Part shown: positions 8,087 to 15,281 of the stretch, piece by piece
Position numbering within the stretch: position 1 is the first letter of the stretch
Layout of the letters: every line of letters begins with the position of its first letter
DNA from: Methanobacteriota archaeon
GTDB taxonomy: Archaea > Thermoplasmatota > Thermoplasmata > RBG-16-68-12
Direction: 5' to 3'
Length of the DNA: 26,186 nt
Assembly (NCBI GenBank): GCA_005878325.1
Contig: VBMR01000080.1
Location: forward strand, 1-26,186
The notes under the pieces: model-generated
Databases searched by the model: none
Told to the model about the DNA's origin: nothing
Seen by the model: the letters and a program-made list of their open reading frames with translations, nothing else
Position numbers and translations under genes: made by a program

Positions 8087-9139
8087 TCAGGCCTCCCGCA
8101 TGAGGATCTTGCCCCGATACTTCGCATACCTCGCGTAGTCGACGAATTCGTGGTCCTCGATCTGCTCTTTGATCGTCGGAGTGGCATTCCGGCGAATCTT
8201 TGTGATTTGGTCCGTCACGGTGAGGTCAAATCCGTCCGATCCGGCGCCGCTTCCGTATCCGACCGCGAAGATCCGATCGCCGGATTCCGCCTCGTCGAGG
8301 ATCGCGCACAGGCCGACCATGATCGCGCCGCTATACGTGTTCCCGATATCGCGGACGCAAAGGCCCGTGTCGATCTGCGCGTCCTTGAAGCCGAGCTGTT
8401 TCGCCGCCCGGACCGGGAATTTTCCGTTCGGTTGGTGGAACACCGCGTAATCGTAGTCCTCGGCCGTCGTCCCGGCGCGTTTGAACAGCAGCTGAGCGCA
8501 ACTAATCACGTGTTTGAAGTACGCGGGCTCGCCCGTGAAGCGACCCCCGTGACTTGGATATCGCTGACCTTCCCGCCGCCAGAAATCCGGGGTGTCCGTC
8601 GTGTACGAGACGGTGTGGGCAATATCCGCGATGGTCCGGTCGACTCCGACGAGGAGGGCCGCTCCACCCGCGGACGCGCTATATTCGAGGGCGTCACCCG
8701 GAGCGCCCTGACTCGTGTCCGATCCAATCGCGAGGCCGTACTTCATCATCTTGGAGAGAGTCAGTCCCATCGTCGTCTGGATCGCCGCCGTCCCCGCCTT
8801 GCAGGCGAACTCGAAATCCGCCGCGGTCAAGACGGGGGCCGAGCCGATCGCCTCCGCGACAATCGTCGCGGTCGGCTTGACCGCGTACGGATGGGACTCT
8901 GAGCCGACGTAGATCGCGCCGATGTCCGTGGGGTCGATGTCGACCTTCGCCATGCAAGCCCTCGCGGCCTCAACGGAAATCGTGATCACGTCCTCGTCCG
9001 GGCCCGGCACGCTCTTCGCCCGGATGTTCAGGCCGCGGCCCATCGCCTCGCCGTCGGCCCCCCAGACGGTCCCGATGTCCTTCGGTCGAATCCGGTATCG
9101 CGGGATGTACCCGCCATAGCTCACGACGCCTGCTTTCAT
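8087..9139 (-). CDS. mvaS: Hydroxymethylglutaryl-CoA synthase (archaeal type)
   Basis: This 350-residue enzyme condenses acetoacetyl-CoA with acetyl-CoA to HMG-CoA in the mevalonate pathway. It has the thiolase fold, starting MKAGVVSYGGYIPRYRI. The acyl-accepting Cys is near residue 113 (FEFACKAGTAAIQ), and the catalytic His near 235 (YAVFHQPNGKFP). The tail is the usual GYGSGAGSDGFDLTV block. Full length matches archaeal homologues. ATG 9139 overlaps the TGA of the upstream regulator gene by four bases (ATGA), so translation is probably coupled. Downstream, thiolase starts one base after its stop. Together the genes form a single transcription unit on the minus strand. Confidence 0.95.
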   Translation of the reverse strand: MKAGVVSYGGYIPRYRIRPKDIGTVWGADGEAMGRGLNIRAKSVPGPDEDVITISVEAARACMAKVDIDPTDIGAIYVGSESHPYAVKPTATIVAEAIGSAPVLTAADFEFACKAGTAAIQTTMGLTLSKMMKYGLAIGSDTSQGAPGDALEYSASAGGAALLVGVDRTIADIAHTVSYTTDTPDFWRREGQRYPSHGGRFTGEPAYFKHVISCAQLLFKRAGTTAEDYDYAVFHQPNGKFPVRAAKQLGFKDAQIDTGLCVRDIGNTYSGAIMVGLCAILDEAESGDRIFAVGYGSGAGSDGFDLTVTDQITKIRRNATPTIKEQIEDHEFVDYARYAKYRGKILMREA

Positions 9140-9813
9140 GCCATCCGCTCCAGCCTCGTAATCAAGTCTGCCTGATCAAGTTCCGTCCGCGCCAGGAGGA
9201 TGCTGTCCAGCTCCGCGAGCTTCACCGCGAGTTCGTCGATGTTCTCCGGTTGGACATAGACGACCATCGCGGGCTTCAACGGGTGGGCCTTGATCGCGAT
9301 CATCGGCGACCGGCCAAACTTCACGCCGGTGAAGAGAAGGGCTCGCTCACTCGTCGACCCGTAGATCCGGAGGTAGTCGGATGCGTCGAGCGTCGTGATC
9401 GCCTTGATCGAATCGATCACCGTGTATCCGTTGACCAGGCGCCGCGTGTTCGTCTTCTGGGTGAGGAGCTTGCCTTCGATCTTCCGGAGAAAGTCCGCGG
9501 CCCGCATCCCGAACGCCCAATCTTTCATCGACGGGATCACGTCGGAATACTCTTCGAACCGTTTCGATAGTTTCTGGCCCGTCCTCTGGTCGATCTCAAG
9601 GAGGGCGTCCACGAGGCGATGGATCGTCTTGATGCCCGGCGACGTCCGTCGACCGGCTTCGTAATCGCTGATGACGCTCGGAGAAACGCGCATGTATTGC
9701 GCGAGGTCCGTCTGCGTGATCCGGAGCTCCTCTCGCCACTTTCGCATCGTCTTCCCGGGCTGCTCGGAGAGGGCGATTTCGCCTGCGATTTTCTCCCGGA
9801 GCGGGAACTGCAT
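9136..9813 (-). CDS. XRE-family transcriptional regulator of the mevalonate operon
   Basis: This 225-residue protein has a classic Cro/XRE helix-turn-helix at residues ~23-70 (MRKWREELRITQTDLAQYM, then VSPSVISDYEAGRRTSPG). A ~150-residue C-terminal domain with mixed alpha/beta character follows (ALLFTGVKFGRSPMIAIKAH, MVVYVQPENIDELAVKLAELD). Regulators of this build are typically found directly upstream of HMG-CoA synthase in many euryarchaea, so local control of isoprenoid synthesis, possibly autoregulation, is a good inference; the ligand is unknown. It is the first gene of the operon and overlaps the next by four bases. ATG 9813 lies about 25 bp from a strong TATA box, implying a leaderless transcript and supporting this start. 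Confidence 0.9.
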   Translation of the reverse strand: MQFPLREKIAGEIALSEQPGKTMRKWREELRITQTDLAQYMRVSPSVISDYEAGRRTSPGIKTIHRLVDALLEIDQRTGQKLSKRFEEYSDVIPSMKDWAFGMRAADFLRKIEGKLLTQKTNTRRLVNGYTVIDSIKAITTLDASDYLRIYGSTSERALLFTGVKFGRSPMIAIKAHPLKPAMVVYVQPENIDELAVKLAELDSILLARTELDQADLITRLERMA

Positions 9814-9833
9814 GCGGCCGCGAGACTTGGAGG

Positions 9834-9843
9834 CCTATATAAG
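9834..9843 (-). promoter_or_regulatory. TATA box, leaderless promoter of the mevalonate operon
   Basis: The minus strand reads CTTATATAGG, centred about 25 bp upstream of the regulator's ATG at 9813. Archaeal transcription starts about 25 bp downstream of the TATA centre, so the mRNA should begin at or within a base or two of the ATG. Confidence 0.75.
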
Positions 9844-9927
9844 CGTGTCGAAGATGCTATCGACGTACGCCGATGCGCACTCTGAGGGACGGACTCCGAC
9901 GAAAACGCCGCGGTCTGTCGCACAACG

Positions 9928-9935
9928 CTTATACG
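9928..9935 (+). promoter_or_regulatory. TATA box for the tRNA-Pro gene
   Basis: CTTATACG sits about 32 bp upstream of the tRNA 5' end (9963), the usual archaeal distance. The short leader between them would be removed by RNase P. Confidence 0.55.
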
Positions 9936-9962
9936 CGGGCCTCCACTTCGCGAGGCGCTTAA

Positions 9963-10067
9963 GGGTCCGTGGGGTAGCTTGGTCTATCCTTGGTGGTTCG
10001 GGACCGCACGACAACTTCGACGGCGGCGGAAGACCACTAGACTCCGGTTCAAATCCGGACGGACCCA
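9963..10067 (+). tRNA. trnP: tRNA-Pro(CGG) with an intron after position 37
   Basis: The acceptor stem is GGGTCCG (9963-9969) with CGGACCC (10060-10066), and the discriminator is A10067. The D-arm GGGTAGCTTGGTCTATCCT is the archaeal tRNA-Pro type. The anticodon stem is GGTGG (9992-9996) with CCACT (10034-10038). The loop reads TT-CGG-G then A10033 after splicing, so the anticodon is CGG at 9999-10001, decoding CCG. The variable loop is AGAC. The T-arm is TCCGG-TTCAAAT-CCGGA (10043-10059). No CCA is encoded. The 30-nt intron is 10003-10032. An alternative parse giving anticodon TCG leaves a three-base variable loop and a worse anticodon stem, so I reject it. Confidence 0.93.
10003..10032 (+). 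other. tRNA intron with canonical bulge-helix-bulge motif
   Basis: The pre-tRNA folds into a textbook bulge-helix-bulge. The central 4-bp helix is TTCG (9997-10000) with CGGA. The two 3-nt bulges are GGA (10001-10003) and AGA (10031-10033), each cut after its second base. An inner helix is CCGC with GCGG. The predicted cuts after 10002 and after 10032 release exactly 30 nt at the common 37/38 site. The archaeal tRNA splicing endonuclease would process it. Confidence 0.9.
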
Positions 10068-10122
10068 CTCTCATGGGTCGATGAGTATGGTTCTAATGAG
10101 GCGGGATTCGGCTCCGGCGCGA

Positions 10123-10350
10123 TCAGCTTTTCCGGCGGGGGCCTGCGACCCATCCTTCGTCCTTGAAGACGGCCCAGACAGCCATCGAGTGCCCCTGGCC
10201 GAGGCCGAAGTCCTTCTTGAGCCAAGCCACAAGTTCTCCCGCCTTCATGTCCGGCCGCAACAGACCCTTCTTCTTAGCGAGTTTCATCAGATCCTCGGGC
10301 GTCTTGCCCGTCTTGGCCCTGATCGTGTCGAGATAAGCTTGAAAGGTCAT
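10123..10350 (-). CDS. DUF4287 domain protein
   Basis: This 75-residue protein starts MTFQAYLDTIRAKTGKTPED and continues with the family-typical KAGELVAWLKKDFGLGQGH and a hydrophobic end (SMAVWAVFKDEGW). It matches DUF4287, a small all-helical domain found in bacteria and archaea, often fused to or beside an SRPBCC/DUF5655 domain. Function is unknown; it is soluble and cytosolic. It stands alone between the tRNA and galT. The ATG at 10350 begins exactly where the family does. Confidence 0.85.
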   Translation of the reverse strand: MTFQAYLDTIRAKTGKTPEDLMKLAKKKGLLRPDMKAGELVAWLKKDFGLGQGHSMAVWAVFKDEGWVAGPRRKS

Positions 10351-10432
10351 GAGTCGTCATTCTTCCTTTGGGCTTAGTCCTTCCGTTAGGTTCCATTCCC
10401 CGGCGTTCCTCGAGCCGTGTGCCACCTGTCCG

Positions 10433-11446
10433 CTAAGTGGGCAGGTCAGGGAGCTTCACTTGGCCCCGCAGGATGGCCGCGGCATCCTCCGGCATCACGG
10501 GGTTGATGTAGAAATCGGTGCCGCGCTCGAAACCCGCCGTCTCCGCGAGCCGGGGGGTGATCTCGAGGTGCCAGTGGTATCGCGTCGCGCGCCCGCCGGT
10601 TGGGCTCGTGTGAATGTAGTAGTTGAACGCGGGGTTGTCGAGGATGCCGTCCATCCGTCCGAGGATGTCCCGCAGGATTCGGGCGAATTGCGTCCGCTCT
10701 TCGTCCGGGACATCTTCGAAGGCGGCCCGATGGGCGGTCGGCACAATCCAGGTCTCGAAGGGGAAGCGGGCGGCGTACGGAGACAGACACACAAAGGACT
10801 CGTTCCGGGACACGATCCGCTTGTCCTCCGTGCCCTCCGCCTCGAGGATCCGACAGAAGAGGCAAGCGCCATTCGACGACTGGTGGAAGCGATTCAGAGC
10901 GCGGATTTCCTCCGTGATCCGCCGCGGGACGATCGGCATCGCGATGATCTGAGAGTGCGGGTGGGAGTTCGAGGCGCCCGCGCGTTCTCCGTGGTTCTTG
11001 AAGATCAGGATGTACTTGAACCGCTTGTCCCGGACCAGTTCGACGTACCGTGCGCGGTACGCGTCGACGATCGCCCCGACCTGGAATTCGCTGAGCTTGG
11101 AGAGGTGGTCCAGGTGGTCCGGCGTCTCGACGACGATTTCGTGCGCACCAACCCCCGTCACGCGATGGAACAACTCGGTCCCGTATCGATGGACCCGCCC
11201 GTCCGGCTCCAGGGCCGGATACTTGTTCGGAACACACCGGATCCACCAACCCGGGCCATTCGCGCTGCCGTCCTTTCGATATGCGAGTACCTCGGGCGGC
11301 GTCATGTCCTCGTGCCCGGCGCAAAAGGGGCAGTCACTCGGGTCCGTGCCCCACTTCCCCGTCCGGAACGCGCCGGGCCGTTGGGCCCGCGACGCCGAGA
11401 AGACAACCCACGTGTTCGAGACGTAGTCCTTCCGGAGTTCGGGCAT
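10433..11446 (-). CDS. galT: Galactose-1-phosphate uridylyltransferase
   Basis: This 337-residue enzyme of the HIT superfamily transfers UMP between UDP-glucose and galactose-1-phosphate (Leloir pathway). Zinc-binding CPFC occurs near residue 38. The catalytic His triad is in SNSHPHSQIIAMP, where the second His of HPH takes the uridylyl group. A further pair, CLFC, starts the second HIT half, which ends in YYIHTSPTGG and YHWHLEITPR. The protein begins MPELRKDYVSNTWVVFS at ATG 11446; the longer frame upstream has shadow-like composition. A TATA-like element (CTAAAGTA, about 11485-11492 on the minus strand) lies about 42 bp upstream. No other Leloir gene is adjacent, so in this organism it may instead serve nucleotide-sugar supply for glycosylation; that is inference. 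Confidence 0.92.
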   Translation of the reverse strand: MPELRKDYVSNTWVVFSASRAQRPGAFRTGKWGTDPSDCPFCAGHEDMTPPEVLAYRKDGSANGPGWWIRCVPNKYPALEPDGRVHRYGTELFHRVTGVGAHEIVVETPDHLDHLSKLSEFQVGAIVDAYRARYVELVRDKRFKYILIFKNHGERAGASNSHPHSQIIAMPIVPRRITEEIRALNRFHQSSNGACLFCRILEAEGTEDKRIVSRNESFVCLSPYAARFPFETWIVPTAHRAAFEDVPDEERTQFARILRDILGRMDGILDNPAFNYYIHTSPTGGRATRYHWHLEITPRLAETAGFERGTDFYINPVMPEDAAAILRGQVKLPDLPT

Positions 11447-11510
11447 GGCGGGCCTGGGTGGGACCTCGACGAAGGGCCCGCGATACTTTAGCGTTATGGA
11501 CTCGGACGGA

Positions 11511-12347
11511 TCAGGCCTGCTCCGCGGAGCTTGCGGCCTCCGCCGGATGCGGGTGTCGAATGTCCCAGACGATCCGCGCGGCGGCGAGGACCATCGCGAA
11601 GCCGAGGACTTGGGACACGAGCGCCTCGGTCGTTCGGCTGAGGAGGAGGACGCCCACCAGGACGCCCGCGACCGAAGCGATCCCCATGACCGCTCCGAGG
11701 CGCGTCGACCTCCGGCTCGCATGCCCAAGGCTCCGATGCGTCATGTACCCCATGAGTTGGCTAGGGATCGAGGCGAGGGAGCTCAGGGTCCCCGCGAACA
11801 CGGGGGAGATCCCGAAGAGGAAGATTAGGGCGGGAATTCGGTATTCGCCCGCGGCGACGCCGAGAAGGCCTGAGATGACCCCGAGTCCGAAGCCGAGGAG
11901 GAGGGCCAAGGAAACCGTCAGGGCATCCAACGAAACGGCGCGGGCCCCGGGGATTTCGAAGAGCATCAGTCGGAGGCCCGTGACGACGAGGATCCCCGCA
12001 AGGAGCGCCTTGAGCGCTCGAGACGAGATCCGCCTCGTGACCACAGCGCCCAAGTAGGCGCCGGGGAATCCCCCGGGGATGAGAAGCAGCCCGAGGACCA
12101 AGGCCTCCGGCGGAAGGTTCCACGCCTGACGGAACAGGACCGTGAACGTCGCGACGATCAGCCCGATCAAGAGGTTCGTCGCAATTGCCCATCGGACCCG
12201 ACCGAGCAGAACGAGGAGGATCGGCGCCCGATACTCCCCGCCCCCGACCCCCGCGAAACCGGACAGGACGCCGATCGGTGCGGCGAGCAGCGCTCCGACC
12301 AGGAGCCCGGCGGGCCGTTCGGCCAAGGTGCCATGCGGTTCGACCAA
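11511..12347 (-). CDS. TauE/SafE-family permease
   Basis: This 278-residue integral membrane protein has about eight hydrophobic segments. It shows the duplicated family signature: GFAGVGGGEYRAPILLVLL in the first half and GLLGVAAGEYRIPALIFLF in the second. TauE/SafE proteins export or import small anions such as sulfite, sulfoacetate or organosulfonates across the cytoplasmic membrane. Its substrate is not evident. The start is TTG 12347 with AGAAGG just upstream; a second TTG 18 bases in (12329) is possible. It lies 64 bp upstream of galT on the same strand, so they may be co-transcribed. A sulfite-oxidase-like molybdoenzyme is encoded 9 kb away, which makes a sulfur-anion substrate conceivable but unproven. 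Confidence 0.88.
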   Translation of the reverse strand: MVEPHGTLAERPAGLLVGALLAAPIGVLSGFAGVGGGEYRAPILLVLLGRVRWAIATNLLIGLIVATFTVLFRQAWNLPPEALVLGLLLIPGGFPGAYLGAVVTRRISSRALKALLAGILVVTGLRLMLFEIPGARAVSLDALTVSLALLLGFGLGVISGLLGVAAGEYRIPALIFLFGISPVFAGTLSSLASIPSQLMGYMTHRSLGHASRRSTRLGAVMGIASVAGVLVGVLLLSRTTEALVSQVLGFAMVLAAARIVWDIRHPHPAEAASSAEQA

Positions 12348-12484
12348 GGTCCTTCTGGAGGGGCGTCGTCCCCTTTACCTTTCCGACCGGCCCTGCGCTT
12401 GCGAACGAAACCGAGCGCTGAATCTCCAGCCGGTTCGGGCGGCGAGGGGTGCATCGCTCGCCAGAGCGCCGATCGAAAATGGTC

Positions 12485-12865
12485 CTAGGGAGTCGGGTCG
12501 AGCCGGAGGGAACGAATGCGGCCGCGAGACACCGAGAAGGAGCCTCGAAGCCGGGACTTCTTCCGTCGGAACAAGACCCGTACCTCCGCCCCCGCCGTCT
12601 CAATCGTTTCGAGGGCGACCGCATGCGGCTCACGGTACGGAAGGAGCGACTTCGCGATGGCGCGAATCCCCCTCTGCTCACGGCCGGTCTCGTCGCGAAG
12701 GACGGCGTCCATCGCGATCAAATCGAGCGCATCAATCATTCGACCCTCCGACAGGGAATCGACGAACTCGCTGACGACCGCCTTCGCCTCCTCCGGCGAG
12801 AGGTCCTTATGCGATTCTTTCACGAATATCCATCGAGGGGTCGCGGGTCCAGATACTTGTGCCAC
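12485..12865 (-). CDS. NTF2/SnoaL-like small protein
   Basis: This frame of 126 codons reads like an NTF2-fold protein: an N-terminal amphipathic helix (SPEEAKAVVSEFVDSLSEGR), the DALDLIAMDAVLRDETGREQRG strand-helix region, and C-terminal strands (AEVRVLFRRKKSRLRGSFSV). Proteins of this fold bind small hydrophobic ligands or act as isomerases; no catalytic residue can be assigned. It starts at GTG 12865, fifteen bases after the stop of the AbrB-PhoU regulator gene, so they probably share an mRNA. An internal GTG at 12823 (KESHKDLSPEE) is an equally reasonable start. The family assignment is tentative. Confidence 0.65.
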   Translation of the reverse strand: MAQVSGPATPRWIFVKESHKDLSPEEAKAVVSEFVDSLSEGRMIDALDLIAMDAVLRDETGREQRGIRAIAKSLLPYREPHAVALETIETAGAEVRVLFRRKKSRLRGSFSVSRGRIRSLRLDPTP

Positions 12866-12880
12866 GGAGATTCCGGAGTC

Positions 12881-13894
12881 CTATTGAGATTTGGCCGTCC
12901 GACTCACCGCGACGTCGATCGCGAGCTCGGCGATGTCCGCCGCATATCCCGCGGTCCTCCCCAAGCTGTCGACGATCGCTCCGAGCGCGAGAAGTTCCTC
13001 CCCCTTCTTCGACGCGACTTGGTGGAGGAGGCCGTCGGTTAGCTTTTGATGCCGATCCAGGTCATCGACCGCCTCATTGGCGGATTCGATGTCCGTCGTC
13101 AACAGGGCGAAGAACGCCTTGTCCAGGATCCCGATAGCAGATGCGCGGGCGGCCCCGAGCTCCTTGAGGAGTCGCGCTTCGAGCCCCTTGTCCCCGAACA
13201 CTTCGGAGGCGCGGGCAATCCGCTCCGCATGGTCCCCGATCCGCTCGAGCAACTTCGCGATGAGCCGGTAGTTGTGCAACTCCCCGGTGCCGTTCGAGTT
13301 CGTGCTGGCCGCGCCCGGGGAGTGGGCCAAGCTGTATTGCTTGGCCACCATCCAATAGAGCCGGTCGACATCTTGGTCCCGCTGGATCACGTCCTTCGCC
13401 AGGGCTTCGTCGCGCACGCGCAGGGCCTCGAGCGCGTCCTCGTGCATCGCACGAACGGTCAAATGCATCCGCCGCAAGCACTTTTCCGCGCTCAGTTCGG
13501 CCGTGTCGGAAAGATCCTGGATCACGACCGTATTCTTCGACTCCTCGATGACTTCCGGGCCGATGACCATCCGGCTGAACTCACGAGCGACCCGTCGGAC
13601 AAACGGACCGAGCTCGGGTCCGAACCGGATTTCGATATATCCAAAGCCCGCGATGTACGCGCCAATCAGTTTCCTGAGCAGATGGTCCCGACGCCCTTCC
13701 CCCTTTTCCTCGAACACGCGGCGACGCGCGAGCGGTCGCTCCGCCGGCCGGGCGCGAACGGACATGCCCCCATCTCCTTGCGGTTCCAGGAAGACGGTGT
13801 CGCCAGCCTTCAAGCCTGCATCCGTCACCCAGCGCTTCGGCAGGGACACGACATAGGTCGACCCGCCGGTCAGCTGCAATTTCCGTCCTTCCAT
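12881..13894 (-). CDS. AbrB-PhoU family phosphate regulator
   Basis: This 337-residue protein starts with a SpoVT/AbrB swapped-hairpin DNA-binding domain (residues 1-45: MEGRKLQLTGGSTYVVSLPK, then AGLKAGDTVFLEP). After a linker come two PhoU-type three-helix repeats, with metal-ligand-like motifs KLLERIGDHAERIAR and, at the end, YAADIAELAIDVA. This fusion is an archaeal design for regulating phosphate uptake. It is transcribed divergently from pstS across a 187-bp region rich in TATA-like palindromes, so it most likely controls the pst operon and itself. I use ATG 13894 because it places the AbrB domain at the very N-terminus; GTG 13909 would add five basic residues. It is intact, unlike the second phoU at the end of the pst operon. 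Confidence 0.88.
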   Translation of the reverse strand: MEGRKLQLTGGSTYVVSLPKRWVTDAGLKAGDTVFLEPQGDGGMSVRARPAERPLARRRVFEEKGEGRRDHLLRKLIGAYIAGFGYIEIRFGPELGPFVRRVAREFSRMVIGPEVIEESKNTVVIQDLSDTAELSAEKCLRRMHLTVRAMHEDALEALRVRDEALAKDVIQRDQDVDRLYWMVAKQYSLAHSPGAASTNSNGTGELHNYRLIAKLLERIGDHAERIARASEVFGDKGLEARLLKELGAARASAIGILDKAFFALLTTDIESANEAVDDLDRHQKLTDGLLHQVASKKGEELLALGAIVDSLGRTAGYAADIAELAIDVAVSRTAKSQ

Positions 13895-13925
13895 GCCCCT
13901 ACGCCTCACTCCGAGCGAATTCAGT

Positions 13926-13966
13926 CACTATAGAGGCAAAAGGCTTGGCGCTATAGACTATATAGT
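13926..13966. promoter_or_regulatory. Divergent promoter/operator region between AbrB-PhoU gene and pst
   Basis: Two copies of the palindromic hexamer CTATAG (13928-13933 and 13951-13956) are followed by a perfect 10-bp palindrome ACTATATAGT (13957-13966). The left copy is a TATA candidate for the AbrB-PhoU gene (about 36 bp from ATG 13894). The right palindrome is a TATA candidate for pstS, leaving a leader of roughly 95 nt. The symmetry and repetition suggest that a dimeric regulator also binds here. Confidence 0.5.
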
Positions 13967-13998
13967 TATTCCCTCGACATCGGTTGACAGGGATTATT

Positions 13999-14025
13999 CC
14001 GTCGGCAACCGTCATAGACCGACGG
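13999..14025 (+). promoter_or_regulatory. Inverted repeat in the pst leader
   Basis: CCGTCGG (13999-14005) and CCGACGG (14019-14025) form a perfect 7-bp inverted repeat with a 13-base spacer. It lies between the pst TATA candidate and the pstS start. It could be a leader hairpin or a DNA operator. Confidence 0.4.
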
Positions 14026-14081
14026 GGGTTCCATGCGACTCACGGGAACACCTGGATCCAGGGGGAAGCGGAGAGGAAACC

Positions 14082-15251
14082 ATGGTAACAGCAGAAGAGA
14101 TGGAGAAACTTCAGCGCGGACGGCCCGGCCGTGGCCGACTCCCGGTCGTCGTGGCCGTCATCGTTATCGCGGTCATCCTAATCGCGGTCGCCGCATACGC
14201 AGGGTGGCTCTTCCCGTCCGGCGGCGGGAAGGCGAAGGTCACTCTGAACGGGGCCGGAGCGACCTTTCCGTGCCCGTTGATTACGAAATGGTCGAGTGAA
14301 TACGCGAACTTGACGAAATCGACGACGATCCCCGGACCCCAGGTGACCGTCAACTACAACTGCGTCGGCAGTGGGGCCGGCGTCTCGCAAATCACCCGAA
14401 GGACCGTGGATTTCGCGGGGAGCGATGCGCCCCTCTCGCCTTCCGAAAGAGCGGCGGCACCGAACCTCCTGCATATTCCGGAGACCATCGGAGCGGTCAC
14501 CGCCGCCTACAATGTCGCGGAACTCTCGACCGGTTTGAAACTGACCGGGTTCACATTGGCGGAAATCTTCCGAGGAACGATCACGCAATGGAATTCGCCG
14601 AACATTAGCGCGGACAACGTAGGCGTCACCCTTCCGGCCCGGCCGATTCAGGTGGTCCATCGGTCCGACAGCAGCGGGACGACGTTCGTGTTCACGAGCT
14701 ACCTTCACCTGGTGAATCCGGGATGGACGGCGTCCCTGGTGGGCAAGGCGCCGAACTGGCCGGTTGGGATAGGGGCGCAGGGCAATGCCGGGGTCGCCGG
14801 CAAGATCCAGACGACCCCCGACTCGATCGGATACGTGGAGCTCGCCTACACCGTCGCGAACAACATGAAAGTGGCCCAACTCAAGAATCATGATGGGCAA
14901 TGGGTTTCGCCGAGCCTCGCGGCCACCGCCGCCGCGGCGGCGGCTCTGGCGAGCCCACCTCCGCCCGATGGCGACTGGAGCAGCGTGTCCATCCTGGACG
15001 CTCCGGGGGCCACGAGCTACCCGATCGCGAGCCTGACGTACCTCCTGGTCTACAAGGAGCTGAACGTCCTCACCGCGATGGACGGAACGAAGGCACAATC
15101 CTTTGTGAACTTCCTCTGGTGGGCAATCCACGGCGGACAAGATCTGAGCGAGCCCCTCACCTTCCCGAGGCTGACGACGGGGCTCGTGACGTTGAACGAA
15201 GGGGCCATCCGAAGCATCACGTTCAACGGGCAAACCCTAAACCCTACATAG
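14082..15251 (+). CDS. pstS: Phosphate ABC transporter, substrate-binding protein
   Basis: This 389-residue phosphate-binding protein has an N-terminal signal anchor (LPVVVAVIVIAVILIAVAAYAG, residues ~20-41) after a basic stretch, with no lipobox Cys, so it is probably held in the membrane facing outward. The mature part has PstS motifs: LNGAGATFPCPLITKW, the phosphate loop GSGAGVSQI, VDFAGSDAPLSPSE and the conserved HRSDSSGTTFVFTSYL. There is a low-complexity Ala run near residue 285. ATG 14082 is preceded by GGAGAGG. The frame is open further upstream, but that part has no PstS resemblance. It is the first gene of pstSCAB-phoU; pstC starts 30 bases after its stop. Confidence 0.94.
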   Translation: MVTAEEMEKLQRGRPGRGRLPVVVAVIVIAVILIAVAAYAGWLFPSGGGKAKVTLNGAGATFPCPLITKWSSEYANLTKSTTIPGPQVTVNYNCVGSGAGVSQITRRTVDFAGSDAPLSPSERAAAPNLLHIPETIGAVTAAYNVAELSTGLKLTGFTLAEIFRGTITQWNSPNISADNVGVTLPARPIQVVHRSDSSGTTFVFTSYLHLVNPGWTASLVGKAPNWPVGIGAQGNAGVAGKIQTTPDSIGYVELAYTVANNMKVAQLKNHDGQWVSPSLAATAAAAAALASPPPPDGDWSSVSILDAPGATSYPIASLTYLLVYKELNVLTAMDGTKAQSFVNFLWWAIHGGQDLSEPLTFPRLTTGLVTLNEGAIRSITFNGQTLNPT

Positions 15252-15281
15252 GGAGGGACGGTTCGCCCTCTTGGACGGCCG

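Noticed and set aside
9963..10067. Reading the tRNA as tRNA-Arg(TCG)
   Set aside because: It leaves a three-base variable loop and a poorer anticodon stem; the Pro(CGG) parse gives a four-base variable loop and an exact bulge-helix-bulge.
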